Source of the DNA: Gymnodinialimonas sp. 57CJ19
GTDB taxonomy: Bacteria; Pseudomonadota; Alphaproteobacteria; Rhodobacterales; Rhodobacteraceae
Reading direction: 5' to 3'
NCBI RefSeq assembly: GCF_038396845.1
Contig: NZ_CP151587.1
Span: forward strand, 2,764,001-2,828,000
Length of the DNA: 64,000 nt
The position numbers and the translations under genes are program-made. A model generated the notes under the pieces. The model saw only the letters and a list, made by a program, of their open reading frames with translations. It did no database searches and was not told where the DNA came from. Below, one piece after another: positions 44,850 to 54,127 of the stretch (its first letter is position 1; each line of letters begins with the position of its first letter).

Positions 44850-46316
44850 TCACACCCCGAAAAGTGCGCCGTATTTAGCGTCCAGATAATCCAACAGCGG
44901 CGCCTCGGAAATCTCGGCCCCCGTGGCATGGATGATCGTGTCTCTGGGGCTGCGCAGCCCGCCATGGCGTTGGAGGTTTTCGCGCAACCACGCCAAAGCA
45001 GGGCCCGGATCACCGGCCGCAAGGGCCTCATCCACCCCCGGCACATCGCGCCGCAACGCGGCATTCAGGCACCCGGCATAAACGTTGCCCAAGGCGTAGG
45101 TCGGGAAATAGCCAAACAGCCCCACCGACCAATGCACATCCTGCAACACCCCGTTGGAGGGCTTGTCCACCACCATCCCAAAGTCGGCCGCGAACCTGCT
45201 GTTCCACGCCTCCTCCAGATCCGCAACCTCCAACGCGCCGCCAAAAAGCTGGCGCTCCAGATCAAACCGCAACATGACGTGCAGGTTGTAATGCACCTCA
45301 TCGGCCTCTGTGCGAATGTAGCCCGTCTCAACGCGGTTGATCACCCGCGCAATCTCGTCCCCAGGGGCCGAGAGCTCACCGAAATACTCTGTCATGCGCC
45401 CATGAAGGAACCGGCAAAACGTTTCCGAGCGGCCCAACTGGTTCTCATAAATCCGGCTCTGGCTCTCATGCACCCCCATCGAGACCCCCTGCCCCAATGC
45501 GGTCAGGCGCAGCTCATCCGCGATGTGCAATTCATAAGTCGCATGCCCAACCTCGTGGATGGTGGAGTACAAACACCCCATCGGCTCATTCTCGTCCACC
45601 CGCGTGGTGATGCGCACATCCGCCCCAGAGCCAGAGCTGAACGGATGCACCGCCTGATCCAACCTGCCATGGTCAAAGTCGTAGCTGAACCGCTCTGCTA
45701 TCTCTCGGCCCAGTGCCATTTGTGCGGCCTCGGGGAAGGTGCCGCTCAGGGCGTCCGGCATCTCCACGCTTGCCAACCGATCCCGCAAAGCCACCAAACG
45801 CGGCCGCATCCGGTCAAACAACGCGCCAATCTCGGATGCCGTCGCGCCGGGCTCATAATCTTGCAGCATCGCATCATAGAGATTGCCCCCGTCTGCAATC
45901 GCCGCCGCTTCCTCTCGCTTCAACGCCACGACCTGCTTGAGGGTCGGCAAGAACGCCGCCACGTCTTCCGCCGCGCGGGCCTTGGCCCATATCCCCTGAC
46001 TGACTGAGGTCAGCCGCGCCAGTTCCGCCGCCAAATCCGCAGGCACCTTCACCGCGCGGGCATGGCTGCGCGCGATCTCTCGGACCTGCGCCCTGTCCAC
46101 ATCCGTCTCGGGCCGCGCCTGCGCCAACCATTCCCCTACCATCGGGTCCGTGCGCCGCGCGTGCAGCACGCTTTCCAACGCCGCCATCTCTTCGCTGCGT
46201 TGTTGCGCTGCGGCGGGGGGCATCATTGTTTCCTGATCCCATCCCAAACGGCCCATGACCTGCCCCAGGGCTTCAGTCGTGCGGTTGAATGCCAATAGGT
46301 CTTCCAATGCAGCCAT
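44850..46316 (-). CDS. Carboxypeptidase M32 (Taq type)
   Basis: A 488-residue zinc metallocarboxypeptidase. The metal site is H254-E-V-G-H258 in LYSTIHEVGHATYE, followed by the family's GVHESQSR block near residue 282. The start at 46316 (MAALEDLLAFN) overlaps the ctaA stop by one base. It removes C-terminal residues from peptides in the cytoplasm. A longer open frame upstream overlaps ctaA and is not credible. Confidence 0.93.
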   Translation of the reverse strand: MAALEDLLAFNRTTEALGQVMGRLGWDQETMMPPAAAQQRSEEMAALESVLHARRTDPMVGEWLAQARPETDVDRAQVREIARSHARAVKVPADLAAELARLTSVSQGIWAKARAAEDVAAFLPTLKQVVALKREEAAAIADGGNLYDAMLQDYEPGATASEIGALFDRMRPRLVALRDRLASVEMPDALSGTFPEAAQMALGREIAERFSYDFDHGRLDQAVHPFSSGSGADVRITTRVDENEPMGCLYSTIHEVGHATYELHIADELRLTALGQGVSMGVHESQSRIYENQLGRSETFCRFLHGRMTEYFGELSAPGDEIARVINRVETGYIRTEADEVHYNLHVMLRFDLERQLFGGALEVADLEEAWNSRFAADFGMVVDKPSNGVLQDVHWSVGLFGYFPTYALGNVYAGCLNAALRRDVPGVDEALAAGDPGPALAWLRENLQRHGGLRSPRDTIIHATGAEISEAPLLDYLDAKYGALFGV

Positions 46317-47455
46317 CAGGCGGCTCCTCTCACGGATTGGGGAAGCGGATAGCGCGCCAAGAACCGCGCCCGCATGATCAGGGTAATTAGCACAACCGCC
46401 CCGAATTGATGGACAATCGCCAGATACCATGGAGAAGAATGCATGACCGTCACAATGCCCAAAACGACCTGTCCCAGCATCATCACCATGACCCAGTCGA
46501 AGGCCCGCTTGGTGGCCACCCGGGCCGAGCGTCTTGCCGCGACCCAAGCGCCAATCCCGAAGGCCAGCAAAACGTAGCCAACCATGCGGTGGATGAACTG
46601 CACCGTTCCGTCATTCTCGAAAAGGTTGCGATACCACGGCTCAATCGCCCACATGTCCGGCGGCGTGAACGCCCCTGCCATCAGCGGCCAGTCAATAAAG
46701 TTCCGTCCCGCATCAATGCCTGCCACCATGGCTCCGATCAGGATTTGCACCATGCTCAGATGCAACAGCCCCGTCGCCATGCCGCCCAACTTGCGGTCCC
46801 CGTCGCGGCGCGCGGTCATCAACTCGGCCTCCGCTCGGGCCAATGTCATGATGTACCACGCCATCAAGGCAAGGATCACAAACGCGAGCACCAAATGCAC
46901 CGCCAAGCGGTACGAGGCCACATCAAACATCCCCGGCGCCATTCCTGAGGACACCATCCACCAGCCCGCAAAACCCTGCAAACCGCCCAATGCTCCAAGC
47001 AGAACCAACCGGCCCGTCCAGCCCACAGGCACCGATTTCGTCGCCAAAAGCGCCCCGAATCCAGCGGCCCAAACCACGCCAATCAACCGCGCCCACTGCC
47101 TGTGGCCCCATTCCCACCAATAGATCACCTTGAATTCCTCAAGGCTCATGCCGCGGTTCTGTTCCTGATACTCTGTCGTGGCGCGGTAGGCCTCCAACTC
47201 TGCCTCCCATGCCGCCCCATCCATCGGCGGCACCGCGCCCGAGATCGGCGCCCACTCGGTGATGGATAGCCCCGAATCCGTCAGCCGCGTCAGCCCGCCC
47301 ACGGCGATCTGCACCACGACCATGGCAAACAACACCATGATGAACAAACGGACCCGACCGCGCCCGCGCCCCCGGTCCCGGCTCACGCCGCCCGGTGTCG
47401 CCGCGGGCTTCTGCGCCCCGTCCACGTCTTCGAAAATACTGCGTTGGCCAGCCAT
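46316..47455 (-). CDS. ctaA: Heme A synthase CtaA (Cox15 family)
   Basis: A 379-residue membrane protein with eight hydrophobic segments that converts heme O to heme A for cytochrome oxidase. Landmarks are GGLTRLTDSGLSITEWAP (about residues 47-64) and the late IHRMVGYVLLAFG with a heme-ligand His. I chose the ATG at 47455 (MAGQRSIFED) with an AAGGGG ribosome-binding site rather than the ATG 8 codons upstream. The M32 peptidase gene is translationally coupled behind it. Confidence 0.93.
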   Translation of the reverse strand: MAGQRSIFEDVDGAQKPAATPGGVSRDRGRGRGRVRLFIMVLFAMVVVQIAVGGLTRLTDSGLSITEWAPISGAVPPMDGAAWEAELEAYRATTEYQEQNRGMSLEEFKVIYWWEWGHRQWARLIGVVWAAGFGALLATKSVPVGWTGRLVLLGALGGLQGFAGWWMVSSGMAPGMFDVASYRLAVHLVLAFVILALMAWYIMTLARAEAELMTARRDGDRKLGGMATGLLHLSMVQILIGAMVAGIDAGRNFIDWPLMAGAFTPPDMWAIEPWYRNLFENDGTVQFIHRMVGYVLLAFGIGAWVAARRSARVATKRAFDWVMVMMLGQVVLGIVTVMHSSPWYLAIVHQFGAVVLITLIMRARFLARYPLPQSVRGAA

Positions 47456-47550
47456 GACGCACCCCTTGTCTCGTCTCAATACCTGACCTATCGCGCCCCC
47501 GCACGCCCTTCAAGCGCCCGCGACCTTACGCGCGACCCCATCTTCCTCGT

Positions 47551-47587
47551 TCTTCAAATATTCCCGGGGTCTGGGGCAGCGCCCCAG
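47551..47587 (+). repeat. Dispersed intergenic repeat, copy d
   Basis: TTCTTCAAATATTCCCGGGG, then TCTGGGGCAGCGCCCCAG. It shares the CCCGGGGT and GGGGCAGCGCCCC modules with copy c. The hairpin CTGGGGC / GCCCCAG has an AGC loop (47571-47587). It lies between ctaA and trmJ. Confidence 0.55.
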
Positions 47588-47624
47588 TCAACCTCTGCCA
47601 CAAGCACCGCCCGCTGACGCTGGC

Positions 47625-48431
47625 TTACAAATCCTTACGCCGCCCCTCGGCCCATCTCACCATTTGCCGCATCACGCCGTGCAGGGTCTGCACATCGGCG
47701 CGGGTCAGGTTCAACCGCCCCCATAAATTGCGCAGGGTCAGCTTCATGCTCTCGGCTTTCGCGGGCGGCCAGAAGAAACCGGCCTCCTCCAGCCGTTCCT
47801 CGTAATGCGCCCCCAGCTTCTCCAACTCCAGACCGCTGGCAAACTCGGTCTTGGCCAAAGCCATGACCTCGGGCGCGACGCTGGCGCCGTGGCGCTGCCA
47901 CTCATACCCACAGAGCAACACACATTGCGCCAGGTTCAGGGACGGAAACGCCGGGTTCACATCCACAGAGATCACCGCATTGGCGGGCGCCACATCGGCG
48001 TTTTCCAACCCGGCCCGTTCTGGCCCGAACATCACGCCGACCTTGCCGCCTTGGGCAATGATCTCTCTCGCTTGTTCCATCGCCCGCTCGGGCGTCACGA
48101 TGGGCTTGGTCAGCCCCCGGTCCCGCGCCGTCGTGGCAAAGACGTAGGTGCAATCGCTCAAGGCTGAGGGTACATCGTCAAACAACTGCGCCTCATCCAG
48201 CAACCGCCCCGCGCCGCTGGCCAGGGCCACGGCCCGCTCATTCGGCCAACCGTCGCGTGGGGCCACAACCCGCATCCGGTCGAGGCCAAAGTTCCACATC
48301 GCCCGCGCCGCCGCGCCGATGTTTTCCCCCATCTGCGGGCGCACAAGAATGAAGGCGGGTTGCGAGGCGCGCATTTGCGACGCTTCGGGCATTTGCGGCA
48401 CTGCGGGCGGTGTATCGGGCTGATCTGACAT
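47625..48431 (-). CDS. trmJ: SpoU/TrmJ-type RNA 2'-O-methyltransferase
   Basis: A 268-residue SPOUT-fold methyltransferase. The motifs are ILVRPQMGENIGAAARAMWNFG near residue 28, KVGVMFGPERAGLENAD near residue 138, and the knot segment FPSLNLAQCVLL near residue 173. TrmJ methylates the ribose of nucleotide 32 in some tRNAs. I start at 48431 (MSDQPDTPP); upstream codons are in frame but overlap the divergent ThiE-like gene region. Confidence 0.88.
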   Translation of the reverse strand: MSDQPDTPPAVPQMPEASQMRASQPAFILVRPQMGENIGAAARAMWNFGLDRMRVVAPRDGWPNERAVALASGAGRLLDEAQLFDDVPSALSDCTYVFATTARDRGLTKPIVTPERAMEQAREIIAQGGKVGVMFGPERAGLENADVAPANAVISVDVNPAFPSLNLAQCVLLCGYEWQRHGASVAPEVMALAKTEFASGLELEKLGAHYEERLEEAGFFWPPAKAESMKLTLRNLWGRLNLTRADVQTLHGVMRQMVRWAEGRRKDL

Positions 48432-48581
48432 GGGCCTGCCCATAGCGCCGGGACCGGCCCCGTGCAAGCATGCTGACGGCAGCGCTCTGCCTGGGCCATT
48501 GCTCCGCCGCGCGTTGGATTGTATCAGCGCAGCCAACCCCAATGTGCGCCCCCGCGCCCCAAAGCCACACAAAGAGCCCCC

Positions 48582-49211
48582 ATGGACGATCAAGCGCCCC
48601 AAGAGACCCCGCAACTCTACCTGATGACGCCCACCGCCTTCGAGGTCGACACCTTCGCGCCGCAACTGGCCGCCCTGCTGGACGCCGTTGATATCGCCTG
48701 TGTGCGCCTTACCCTGACCACCGAAGACGAAAGCACCCTTTCCCGTGCCGCCGACCAATGCCGCGAAATCGCCCACGCCCGCGATATCCCGCTGGTGATT
48801 GACCGCCATGTGCAGCTGGTCGAACGCCTTGGCCTTGACGGCGTGCACCTGCTCGACGGGTCACGCAGCGTGCGCGACACCCGCAAGGCGTTGGGCGCGG
48901 ATGCGATCATTGGCGCGTCTTGCGGCACGTCGCGCCACGACGGCATGAACGCCGGAGAGGCGGGCGCGGATTACGTCAGCTTCGGTCCCGTGGGGGAAAG
49001 CACTCTGGGTGACGGCAGCCGTGCCGAGCATGATCTGTTCGCCTGGTGGTCGCAGATGATCGAAGTGCCGATTGTCGCCGAAGGCGCCCTGACGGCAGAG
49101 CTGGTGGAAGCCTTCACGCCCGTGACGGATTTTTTCTGCATCGGAGCCGAGATCTGGCACGCCGATGACCCCGTCGCTGCCCTTCAGGCCCTGACCGCCA
49201 GCCTGCGCTGA
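48582..49211 (+). CDS. ThiE/TenI-like protein with altered active site
   Basis: A 209-residue TIM-barrel protein related to thiamine phosphate synthase: LVIDRHVQLVERLGLDGVHLLDGS, IIGASCGTSRH and AGADYVSFGPVGEST align with ThiE. The diphosphate-site motifs are changed: the QLR-x-K segment is VRLTL, and the TxTK loop is replaced by ESTLGDGS. It may therefore not make thiamine phosphate. The ATG at 48582 is adopted. It is divergent from trmJ with 150 bases between. Confidence 0.78.
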   Translation: MDDQAPQETPQLYLMTPTAFEVDTFAPQLAALLDAVDIACVRLTLTTEDESTLSRAADQCREIAHARDIPLVIDRHVQLVERLGLDGVHLLDGSRSVRDTRKALGADAIIGASCGTSRHDGMNAGEAGADYVSFGPVGESTLGDGSRAEHDLFAWWSQMIEVPIVAEGALTAELVEAFTPVTDFFCIGAEIWHADDPVAALQALTASLR

Positions 49212-49251
49212 TCCTCTCGCAACACCGCGCCATTTCCCGGCCCTTGCCCCA

Positions 49252-50076
49252 TTAAAGGGCTGCGTCAAAGCCCGTGCGCACCGCCTCTTCAGCCGCTTTT
49301 GCCAAGGCTTTGCGGTTGGCGGCTTGGGCCACCGGAAGCGGCGTGTGGTATTGCACCTGCACATGGCCCCGCCCCGGCGTGGCAAGAATTTGCAGCAGGC
49401 TTGGCCCAAAATCCATATCGCCCCACCACCCGTAATGCCGCCGATCCGCGCCTTGGGGGGCGGTGTAGGACAGGGTCACGGGTTGAATGCTGACCCGAAC
49501 CCTTAACCGCTCAGCAAAGAACGCCTGAAACAGCGTGGTCTTGAACGGCAGCACCCGCTCTCCATCGGTCGAGGTGCCCTCGGGGAAAAACAATAGCTGG
49601 TGGCCCGCAATCAGCCGATCTTCGAACAGCCGCGTCTGCGTAGCAGCGTCGGACCTTTGGCGGCGGATAAACACCGTGCCCGTCGCTCGTGCCAACCAGC
49701 CGATGCCCCCCCAACCGCTCACCTCGGATTTGGCCACAAAGTACATGCGCTTGTTTGCGTTCAGCACAAATATGTCGAGCCAACTTACATGGTTGCACAC
49801 AAAGGCCCCCGGCGTGCGCATGGGGGCGCCTTTGACGCTGCGTTTCAGGTTCAGGCTCCAACAGGCCACGATGCATACCAGCTGCGTCAGATAGGGCGTC
49901 ACCGGCCGCCTTTGCCCGGCAATCAACCGCTCGGGCAGTCGCAAAATCAGCAGTGTGGGGAAACAGATCAGCAAGATCGCGAGCAAGGGCGTCGCCCGCC
50001 TTACGATGCGCAGGCTCTCTGACACGCCAATCTCGCGGCGCTTGGGTGTTTCGGGGCCTTCCCACGGCTCAATCAC
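49252..50076 (-). CDS. olsA: Lyso-ornithine lipid acyltransferase OlsA (PlsC family)
   Basis: A 274-residue membrane acyltransferase. NHVSWLD (His-x4-Asp, about residues 97-103) is the catalytic motif; FFPEGTSTDGERV (about 170) is the second conserved block. Two hydrophobic segments lie near the N-terminus. It starts with a GTG at 50076, 8 bases inside the end of the olsB gene, with an AAAGGGG ribosome-binding site. The neighbouring OlsB makes its substrate. A general 1-acylglycerol-phosphate acyltransferase role is the alternative. Confidence 0.85.
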   Translation of the reverse strand: MIEPWEGPETPKRREIGVSESLRIVRRATPLLAILLICFPTLLILRLPERLIAGQRRPVTPYLTQLVCIVACWSLNLKRSVKGAPMRTPGAFVCNHVSWLDIFVLNANKRMYFVAKSEVSGWGGIGWLARATGTVFIRRQRSDAATQTRLFEDRLIAGHQLLFFPEGTSTDGERVLPFKTTLFQAFFAERLRVRVSIQPVTLSYTAPQGADRRHYGWWGDMDFGPSLLQILATPGRGHVQVQYHTPLPVAQAANRKALAKAAEEAVRTGFDAAL

Positions 50077-50845
50077 GGGTGCCGCCCCTTTGGTAGATCG
50101 CCCGGTGGGTCGCGGACATGCGGGCCACGTCCATGACAAGGCAGACATCAACGCAGTTGAACGCCCGGTCGATATAGGCCCCCTCACCCACGAAACCGCC
50201 AAGGCGCAGATAAGCCTTTATCAGCGCCGGCATGGCCCGAATGGCGGCGGGACGGTCGAGTGCGTCTTCCGCGATCAAGCCCATCGGCTGCGCCCCGTCG
50301 GCACGGGCCCTGGGGCGAATGTCTTCCGGCGCCAGGTGGCGATGGTGCAACAGTGACAAGGGCCCCGCCAAGGGCGCGGGATCCTGCCCGTGGAAACTGG
50401 CGACACCGAACATCACTTCAATCCCATGGTCCGCGATATAATCGGCAAGGCCGTTCCACAGATGCATCATCGCTGTGCCGCCGCGATAATCGGGGTGAAC
50501 GCAGGACCGCCCCAGCTCTAACAGCGTCCGGCCCGAGCGGCGTAGCACGCCGAGATCAAATTCGTCTTCCGAGTAGAATTGCCCGGCCCGTGCGGCCCCA
50601 TCGGAACGCATCACACGGTAAACGCCCACCACCTCATCCCCCGCCGCGCGACGGTGATCGGACAGGATCAGGTGGTCGAAATGCGGGTCAAAACGGTCCA
50701 TCTCCAGGCGGGCGTCATGGTCCACCATCGGGCCGGAGCCACCCAGTTCTTCGACGAAGACACTGTAGCGCAGGCGCTGAGCGGCACGGATTTCAGCGGG
50801 CGTCTGGGCCAGCCTCAGCGCTAGATGTGGCTCATCAATCTGCAT
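50069..50845 (-). CDS. olsB: Ornithine N-acyltransferase OlsB
   Basis: A 258-residue GNAT-related acyltransferase that transfers a 3-hydroxyacyl chain to ornithine, the first step of phosphorus-free ornithine lipid synthesis. Landmarks are RYSVFVEELG near residue 27, ELGRSCVHPDYRGG (about 110-123) and MFGVASFHGQDP near residue 145. It forms a coupled olsB-olsA pair, as in Rhodobacter. Ornithine lipids replace phospholipids under phosphate limitation, but no Pho box was identified. Confidence 0.92.
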   Translation of the reverse strand: MQIDEPHLALRLAQTPAEIRAAQRLRYSVFVEELGGSGPMVDHDARLEMDRFDPHFDHLILSDHRRAAGDEVVGVYRVMRSDGAARAGQFYSEDEFDLGVLRRSGRTLLELGRSCVHPDYRGGTAMMHLWNGLADYIADHGIEVMFGVASFHGQDPAPLAGPLSLLHHRHLAPEDIRPRARADGAQPMGLIAEDALDRPAAIRAMPALIKAYLRLGGFVGEGAYIDRAFNCVDVCLVMDVARMSATHRAIYQRGGTRD

Positions 50846-51007
50846 GGTGTTTGGGTGTTTTCCCTGAAAACTGTGCCCCTGTGCGGGCGCGGGGCGGGTT
50901 TACCAACCTCTTGCTTATTTGCAAGTTTGGCGCAACGGTACCAAATCAAATTCGTTTACGGGCGTTAAAAGAGAATTAACCATTTGGCGTTAGCGTTCAG
51001 CAACGTT

Positions 51008-51208
51008 TCAGGAGGGATACTCAATGAGCAATGCAACCTTGTGCCCGTCCAAAACCAGCTTGCCCTCGTTCTCGAAGTTGACCGTTACCCGCCCTGAAAT
51101 GTTGGATTGCACCTGCCCACGGCCCCACTCGGGCGCGGCAGGATTGCGCACGAACATGCCCGGCGCAAGAATGGCGGTGATGTCGGCAGCGGAACTGTCT
51201 TTGTCCAT
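51008..51208 (-). CDS. DUF3553 family protein
   Basis: A 66-residue protein with the DUF3553 core LAPGMFVRNPAAPEWGRGQVQS...VTVNFENEGK, resembling the short beta-barrel domain found at the end of UvrD/PcrA helicases. I use the ATG at 51208 (MDKDSSAAD). No clear ribosome-binding site is seen. It is divergent from chpT with only 18 bases between the starts, so their promoters overlap. Confidence 0.85.
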   Translation of the reverse strand: MDKDSSAADITAILAPGMFVRNPAAPEWGRGQVQSNISGRVTVNFENEGKLVLDGHKVALLIEYPS

Positions 51209-51226
51209 ATCAGGAAAGAGCCTTCG

Positions 51227-51850
51227 ATGCGGGATGAATTGATTGATCCGGCCACTCATTTGGCCGATTTGGTGGCCTCACGCCTGTGCCATGATCTAAT
51301 TAACCCATTAGGCGCAATCGGCAATGGGGTTGAGCTTCTGGAGATGACCGGAAAGGCCGATGGCCCGGAGGTCGAGTTGATCCGCGACGCCGTGCGCGCG
51401 GCTGAAGCGCGGATAAGGCTGTTTCGGCTCGCATTTGGCGGCGCCGTGCCCGAGCAGCTCACCTCCCTGCGCGAGGCAAAAGCAGTGGTGGACGGCTACT
51501 TTCACCAAAGCCGCATCGCTGCCGTATGGATGGCACAAGAAGATCGCACCCGTCAGGAAACCAAGATGGCGTTGCTGATGCTGCTTTGCGCCGAAGCTGC
51601 CCTGCCCATGGGCGGCACCATTCGTCTGGGTCCCAACCCCACCGGCAATTGGGAACTGGAAGCGACGGGCCCAAAGATCAATGTGGATGAAAACCTGTGG
51701 GACATCCTGCGTTCGGGTGCACCATCACCCGATCGGCCCCTGCGTCCATCCGATGCGCAATTTCCCGTACTCCTACGGGCCGCGCAAGCGCTCGGCATGA
51801 CCGTAAACTACGTGGCCGAGGCGGAAACGTTTCGCATGTCCACCGCCTGA
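51227..51850 (+). CDS. chpT: Histidine phosphotransferase ChpT
   Basis: A 207-residue dimeric phosphotransferase of the CckA-ChpT-CtrA relay that controls motility and gene transfer agents in Rhodobacterales. The phospho-acceptor is H22 in SRLCHDLINPLGAIGNGVELL, and the rest forms a degenerate ATPase-like domain. I chose the ATG at 51227, with an AGGAAAG ribosome-binding site. The longer open frame upstream runs over the divergent DUF3553 gene. Confidence 0.9.
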   Translation: MRDELIDPATHLADLVASRLCHDLINPLGAIGNGVELLEMTGKADGPEVELIRDAVRAAEARIRLFRLAFGGAVPEQLTSLREAKAVVDGYFHQSRIAAVWMAQEDRTRQETKMALLMLLCAEAALPMGGTIRLGPNPTGNWELEATGPKINVDENLWDILRSGAPSPDRPLRPSDAQFPVLLRAAQALGMTVNYVAEAETFRMSTA

Positions 51851-51873
51851 CGCCCCAGGGCGCGGCTTGCCCT

Positions 51874-52392
51874 TTACAGCGCGCGCAAACCCGCCCTGAA
51901 CCGCCGCATGTTCTGGCGATAGAGTTCGGCCGATGCCAACAGACCGGCCCGCGCGGCCTCGTCCAACTCGCGCACCACCTTGCCGGGCATTCCCATCACC
52001 AGTGACCCATCGGGGATTACCTTGCCCTCCGGGATCAGGGCACCCGCGCCGATCAAGCAGCCCGCGCCGATCTTGGCACCATTCAGCACCGTGGCCCCCA
52101 TGCCGATTAAACTGCCCGCGCCGATCACACAGCCATGCAACATCGCCTTATGACCGATCGTGCAATCGGGCCCAATCAACAGCGGGCAGCCGGGGTCCGT
52201 ATGGCCCACCACGTTTTCTTGTACGTTAGAGCCCGCGCCGACGCGAATTTCCTCGTTGTCACCGCGCAGGGTGCAGCCAAACCACACGCTGGCGCCTGCC
52301 TCCAACACCACGTTGCCGATCACATTGGCATCGGGCGCGATCCACGTGTCTTCGGCAATATCGGGCGAAACGCCGCCTAACTCATAGATCAT
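51874..52392 (-). CDS. Gamma carbonic anhydrase-like protein
   Basis: A 172-residue left-handed beta-helix protein with hexapeptide repeats. The metal histidines are in VGHTD and [10 protein letters not shown] (about residues 69, 86 and 91). It may be an active gamma carbonic anhydrase or one of the catalytically silent relatives. It overlaps the gmk stop by 4 bases, so it is co-transcribed with yicC and gmk. Confidence 0.9.
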   Translation of the reverse strand: MIYELGGVSPDIAEDTWIAPDANVIGNVVLEAGASVWFGCTLRGDNEEIRVGAGSNVQENVVGHTDPGCPLLIGPDCTIGHKAMLHGCVIGAGSLIGMGATVLNGAKIGAGCLIGAGALIPEGKVIPDGSLVMGMPGKVVRELDEAARAGLLASAELYRQNMRRFRAGLRAL

Positions 52393-53060
52393 TGTTCCAA
52401 ATCCTCAAATTCCGCTTGCAATGCGCGCACGTGGGTTTGCAAGCCGGGTTGCTGTTCACGGCGCAAACGCTCTGCCGTAATGATCGTCTTCAAACGCTCT
52501 TCGGTCATCAACAGGTTGTCGTTCACCAAAACGTAGTCGTAGGCGTCCCACCGGCTGATTTCATCCCAACTGCGCCGCATCCGCTTTTCGATGACCTCGG
52601 CGCTGTCTTGCGCGCGCCCTTCCAGACGCTTTTTCAACTCCGGAATCGAGGGGGGCAGGATGAAGATCGACAACGTGTGTTTGCCCAGGTCAGAGTTGCG
52701 GATCTGCTGCGCGCCCTGCCAATCAATATCGAACAAGACATCGCGCCCGGCCTCAATCGCGCGGGACACGGGCGCCATGGGCGAGCCGTAGAAATTGCCA
52801 AAAACATGGGCGTGTTCGAGCATTTGACCATCGGCCACGAGGCCCTTGAACTCTGCCTCTGCCATGAACTGATAGTCCTGCCCATCCACCTCGCCGGGAC
52901 GGGGATCGCGGGTGGTGGCCGAGACCGAAAAGCTGAGCGTTTCGTCCCAAGCCATAAGGCGTCGCGCCAGGGTGGATTTGCCCGCCCCCGACGGTGACGA
53001 CAGGATAATCAGAAGGCCCCGTCGTTTCGGGTCGTGTCGCTGCGTATCAGTCATGGTCAT
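52389..53060 (-). CDS. gmk: Guanylate kinase
   Basis: A 223-residue enzyme that phosphorylates GMP to GDP. The P-loop is [11 protein letters not shown] at about residues 21-31, and [16 protein letters not shown] (about 51-66) is the GMP-binding region. It is coupled with yicC (4-base overlap at its start) and the carbonic anhydrase-like gene. Confidence 0.96.
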   Translation of the reverse strand: MTMTDTQRHDPKRRGLLIILSSPSGAGKSTLARRLMAWDETLSFSVSATTRDPRPGEVDGQDYQFMAEAEFKGLVADGQMLEHAHVFGNFYGSPMAPVSRAIEAGRDVLFDIDWQGAQQIRNSDLGKHTLSIFILPPSIPELKKRLEGRAQDSAEVIEKRMRRSWDEISRWDAYDYVLVNDNLLMTEERLKTIITAERLRREQQPGLQTHVRALQAEFEDLEQ

Positions 53061-53941
53061 TCCACATTTTGTACCTGCTCGCGCATCTGATCTATGGTCA
53101 GTTTCAGGTCAAGGCCAATGGCGGTCAGGGCTGTGTCAGCGGACTTGGCGCAAAGCGTGTTGGCCTCTCGATTGAACTCCTGCATCAGGAAATCCAGCTT
53201 GCGCCCCACGGGGCCGCCCTCGGCCACCAAGGCTTTTGCCGCTGCGATATGAGCGGATAGGCGGTCGATTTCCTCGGTCACGTCGCCTTTGACCGCCAAG
53301 ATCGCCACTTCTTGTGCCAGACGCGCCTCGTCCACGATATCGGTTTCCTCCAACAGGGCCGTGACTTGCGCCCGGAACCGGCTGCCCTGCGCCTGTGTTC
53401 TTTTCGCGGCGGCGGTGGCGGCGTCCTGCGTCAGCTGCGCCATGCGGTCCAATTGTGCGTTCATCACAGCCGTCATCGCCGCGCCTTCTGCCGCGCGCAT
53501 GGCAACGAAGGCGTCGATCAGCGCAGCGGCTTCAGCCATCAGCAGATCGACCGAGGGGAGCGCCACGTCATCCGCGCCATCCATCACGCCGCGCATCCCC
53601 AGCACGTCCACAGCGGTGGAGTGGGTCAGCCCGCCGTTGGCCCGAGCCTCGACCTCGGAAATCATCTCCAGGGCGGCATCAAGCGCCTGTGTGGACAGGC
53701 GGCTGCCGGCGGTGCCCACGCGGTTCAGGCGCAGGCCGAGCGTCACATTGCCCCGCGACAGCGCCTTTTGCAGCGCAGCGCGTAACGGCTGCTCCAACGG
53801 GGTCAATCCATCGGGCAGGCGCAGCCGCAAATCCAAACCCCGCCCGTTGACCGAGCGCAGGTCCCAGCTCCACGAAAAGCCCTCCGTCGCGCCTTCGGCG
53901 CTGGCGAATGCCGTCATCGACGCAAGCCCGTTAGCCCCCAT
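53057..53941 (-). CDS. yicC: YicC family endoribonuclease
   Basis: A 294-residue protein with the YicC N-terminal segment ([10 protein letters not shown] then [20 protein letters not shown]) and the DUF1732 C-terminus ([22 protein letters not shown]). The family has RNase activity on small RNAs in E. coli. I start at 53941 with a GAGGCG ribosome-binding site; 53959 is possible. The pairing yicC-gmk is widely conserved. Confidence 0.92.
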   Translation of the reverse strand: MGANGLASMTAFASAEGATEGFSWSWDLRSVNGRGLDLRLRLPDGLTPLEQPLRAALQKALSRGNVTLGLRLNRVGTAGSRLSTQALDAALEMISEVEARANGGLTHSTAVDVLGMRGVMDGADDVALPSVDLLMAEAAALIDAFVAMRAAEGAAMTAVMNAQLDRMAQLTQDAATAAAKRTQAQGSRFRAQVTALLEETDIVDEARLAQEVAILAVKGDVTEEIDRLSAHIAAAKALVAEGGPVGRKLDFLMQEFNREANTLCAKSADTALTAIGLDLKLTIDQMREQVQNVE

Positions 53942-54127
53942 GTTTTCGCCTCGTGTCATTAACCATCTGTCAATTCTCCCCCTGCCCGAACAATTTTATA
54001 CAGTGTATTCGAAAAGGATCAGGAAGTGCAGCACGGCGATAAGACGCGCCATTCGTTGCACGGCCAAAAGAAAGGTTCTGGTCCCTTGGCATTCAACGTC
54101 AGGCCAAACAACGTTGGAGTGTGCGAG

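Noticed and set aside
48582..48640. TPP riboswitch ahead of the ThiE-like gene
   Set aside because: No conserved thi-box CTGAGA-type sequence is visible in the 150-base gap to trmJ.
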